A stretch of 64,000 nucleotides of DNA. Origin: Gordonibacter urolithinfaciens (GTDB lineage: Bacteria > Actinomycetota > Coriobacteriia > Coriobacteriales > Eggerthellaceae). Under the pieces are notes generated by a model. The model worked only from the letters and a program-made list of their open reading frames with translations. It searched no databases and was not told the origin of the DNA. Both the position numbers and the translations under genes were made by a program. Positions 62,854 through 64,000 of the stretch are shown here, in pieces (position 1 is the first letter of the stretch; each line of letters begins with the position of its first letter). The DNA is taken from NCBI RefSeq assembly GCF_900199375.1, contig NZ_LT900217.1, forward strand, positions 2,542,001 through 2,606,000, read 5' to 3'.

Positions 62854-64000
62854 ATGGCTGAGGAGTATCGAACCGTGCAGCACGACAAGCCGTTCCAGTA
62901 CGAGGAAGGCGGCTACCAGGTCACGCGCGGCTGCGCATGGACGGGCCCGGGCTGCCACCTGGGCTGCGGCGTCATCATGTACCAGGATGCCGAGGGCAAG
63001 CTGGCCAAGTGCGAGGGCGACCCGGAGGACCCATGGACGAACGGCCGCCTGTGCATGCGCTGCCTTGACGTGCCCGAGGTGACGCACCACAAGGAGCGCC
63101 TGCAGTATCCCATGAAGCGCGCCCGCGAGGACCGCGGCCTCGACAAGTGGGAGCGCATCTCCTGGGACGAGGCCTACGACCTCATCACCGACGAGTTCAT
63201 GGCCATGAAGGAGAAGTACGGCGCCGAGTCCGTCATCTTCGCGCAGGGCACCGGCCGCGACATCGCCGCGTACATCACGCGCCTGTCCTGGTCGTTCGGC
63301 AGCCCGAACTACACGGGCCTGCTTTCGGGCCAGGCGTGCTACCTGCCGCGCATCGCCGGCATGGCCGCCACGACGGGCGCGCCGTGGATCCCCGACGCCG
63401 CCCAGCAGTTCCCCGAGCGCTACGACCACCCCGACTACGAGGTGCCCGAGGTCATGTTCGTGTGGGGCAACTACCCGCTGAAGTCGAACATCGAGGGCTT
63501 CTACGGCCACTGGGTCATCGACCTCATGAAGCGCGGCATGAAGCTGGTCACGGTGGACCCGAAGGTTACGTGGCTGGCTTCGAAGTCCGAGCTGCACCTG
63601 CGCGTGCGCCCCGGCACCGACGCGGCGCTGGCGCTGGGCATGATGAAGGTCATCATCGAGGAGGACCTCTACGACCACGAGTTCGTCGACAACTGGTGCT
63701 ACGGCTTCGACGAGCTGGCCGAGCGCGCCAAGGAGTTCGACGTGAAGCGCGTGAGCGAGATCACGTGGGTGCCCGAGGAGAAGATCATCGCCGCCGCCCG
63801 CATGCTGGGCAACGCGAAGAACTCCACGCTGCAGTGGGGCGTGGCCGTTGACATGACCCGCGAGGCCATGCCGGCCGGTCAGGCCATCCTCGCCCTCTGG
63901 GAGATCACGGGCAACATGGAGCGTCCCGGCGGCATGATCGTGGCGCCGGAGATCCTGTCGGTGGCCGGCGGCTGGGGCCGCGAGATCCTGGGCCCGGAGC
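62854..64000 (+). CDS. Molybdopterin-dependent oxidoreductase, catalytic subunit (3' partial)
   Basis: At least 382 residues of a DMSO-reductase-superfamily enzyme; it runs off the right edge. Cys27-x6-Cys34-x3-Cys38-x28-Cys67 (GCAWTGPGCHLGCG ... GRLCMRC) would bind a [4Fe-4S] cluster. WERISWDEAYDLI and EVMFVWGNYPLKSNIEGF are typical of the family. LLSGQACYLPR places Cys162 where the molybdenum ligand normally lies. There is no twin-arginine signal, so the enzyme is cytoplasmic or exported by a partner. GAGGAGGCAAGG precedes the ATG. Its divergent membrane LuxR regulator suggests a substrate-inducible enzyme of the Eggerthellaceae catechol dehydroxylase or acetylene hydratase-like type; the exact reaction is unknown. 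Confidence 0.85.
   Translation, partial: MAEEYRTVQHDKPFQYEEGGYQVTRGCAWTGPGCHLGCGVIMYQDAEGKLAKCEGDPEDPWTNGRLCMRCLDVPEVTHHKERLQYPMKRAREDRGLDKWERISWDEAYDLITDEFMAMKEKYGAESVIFAQGTGRDIAAYITRLSWSFGSPNYTGLLSGQACYLPRIAGMAATTGAPWIPDAAQQFPERYDHPDYEVPEVMFVWGNYPLKSNIEGFYGHWVIDLMKRGMKLVTVDPKVTWLASKSELHLRVRPGTDAALALGMMKVIIEEDLYDHEFVDNWCYGFDELAERAKEFDVKRVSEITWVPEEKIIAAARMLGNAKNSTLQWGVAVDMTREAMPAGQAILALWEITGNMERPGGMIVAPEILSVAGGWGREILGPE

Overview
The window is high-GC DNA and reads like a chromosome segment of an anaerobic gut actinobacterium of the Eggerthellaceae (Eggerthella or Gordonibacter type). The main reasons are the pairing of a membrane-embedded LuxR-type regulator with a divergent molybdopterin oxidoreductase at the right edge, Shine-Dalgarno sites of the AAGGAG type, a Gram-positive cell envelope (sortase-type sorting signal, ECF vitamin transporters, no outer-membrane genes) and Firmicutes-like gene order around the ATP synthase. 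This is inferred from gene content; no database search was possible. About 46 protein genes are supported. I saw no rRNA, tRNA, CRISPR array, insertion sequence or prophage.

Layout. 1-8.2 kb: the 3' part of a giant surface protein of alternating Ig-like and fibronectin type III units with a C-terminal LAPTGD sorting signal, then a gene-free stretch with hairpins and a poly-C/poly-A tract. 8.7-9.3 kb: toxin-antitoxin pair 1. 9.6-13.3 kb: a nitrilase-family hydrolase and an MFS transporter opposite a LysR regulator. 13.7-14.7 kb: three small genes, one a short XRE regulator with a palindromic operator across its promoter. 14.8-19.25 kb (minus strand): an FMN-riboswitch riboflavin ECF transporter operon (RibU, fused EcfA-EcfA, EcfT, then a flavin-binding-family protein). 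19.4-23.7 kb: two closely related sodium:alanine-type symporters in direct repeat, flanking toxin-antitoxin pair 2 and another small XRE-like gene. 23.9-31.5 kb: a small membrane protein, a P-type cation ATPase, two flavoproteins, CobO and an alkyltransferase. 31.7-36.1 kb: a MacA/MacB-like export system and a DUF1847 protein.

36.2-46.2 kb is the most interesting region. A cobalamin riboswitch precedes a five-gene operon: a 1847-residue secreted, membrane-anchored protein with three transcobalamin-like (DUF4430) domains and a beta-propeller, a small membrane-tethered DUF4430 protein, and a complete dedicated ECF transporter (T, fused A-A, S). I read this as a B12 capture-and-import system in which extracellular DUF4430 domains hand cobalamin to the ECF S subunit. 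CobO at 30.4 kb could adenosylate the imported corrinoid.

46.3-60.5 kb follows the conserved order sua5-rpiB-glyA-upp-dCMP deaminase-atpIBEFHAGDC. It is interrupted between sua5 and rpiB by a 160-bp terminal-inverted-repeat element and a lipase-glycerol kinase pair. 60.5-61.1 kb: toxin-antitoxin pair 3. 61.2-64 kb: the LuxR-type membrane regulator and the 5' part of a molybdopterin oxidoreductase that runs off the window.
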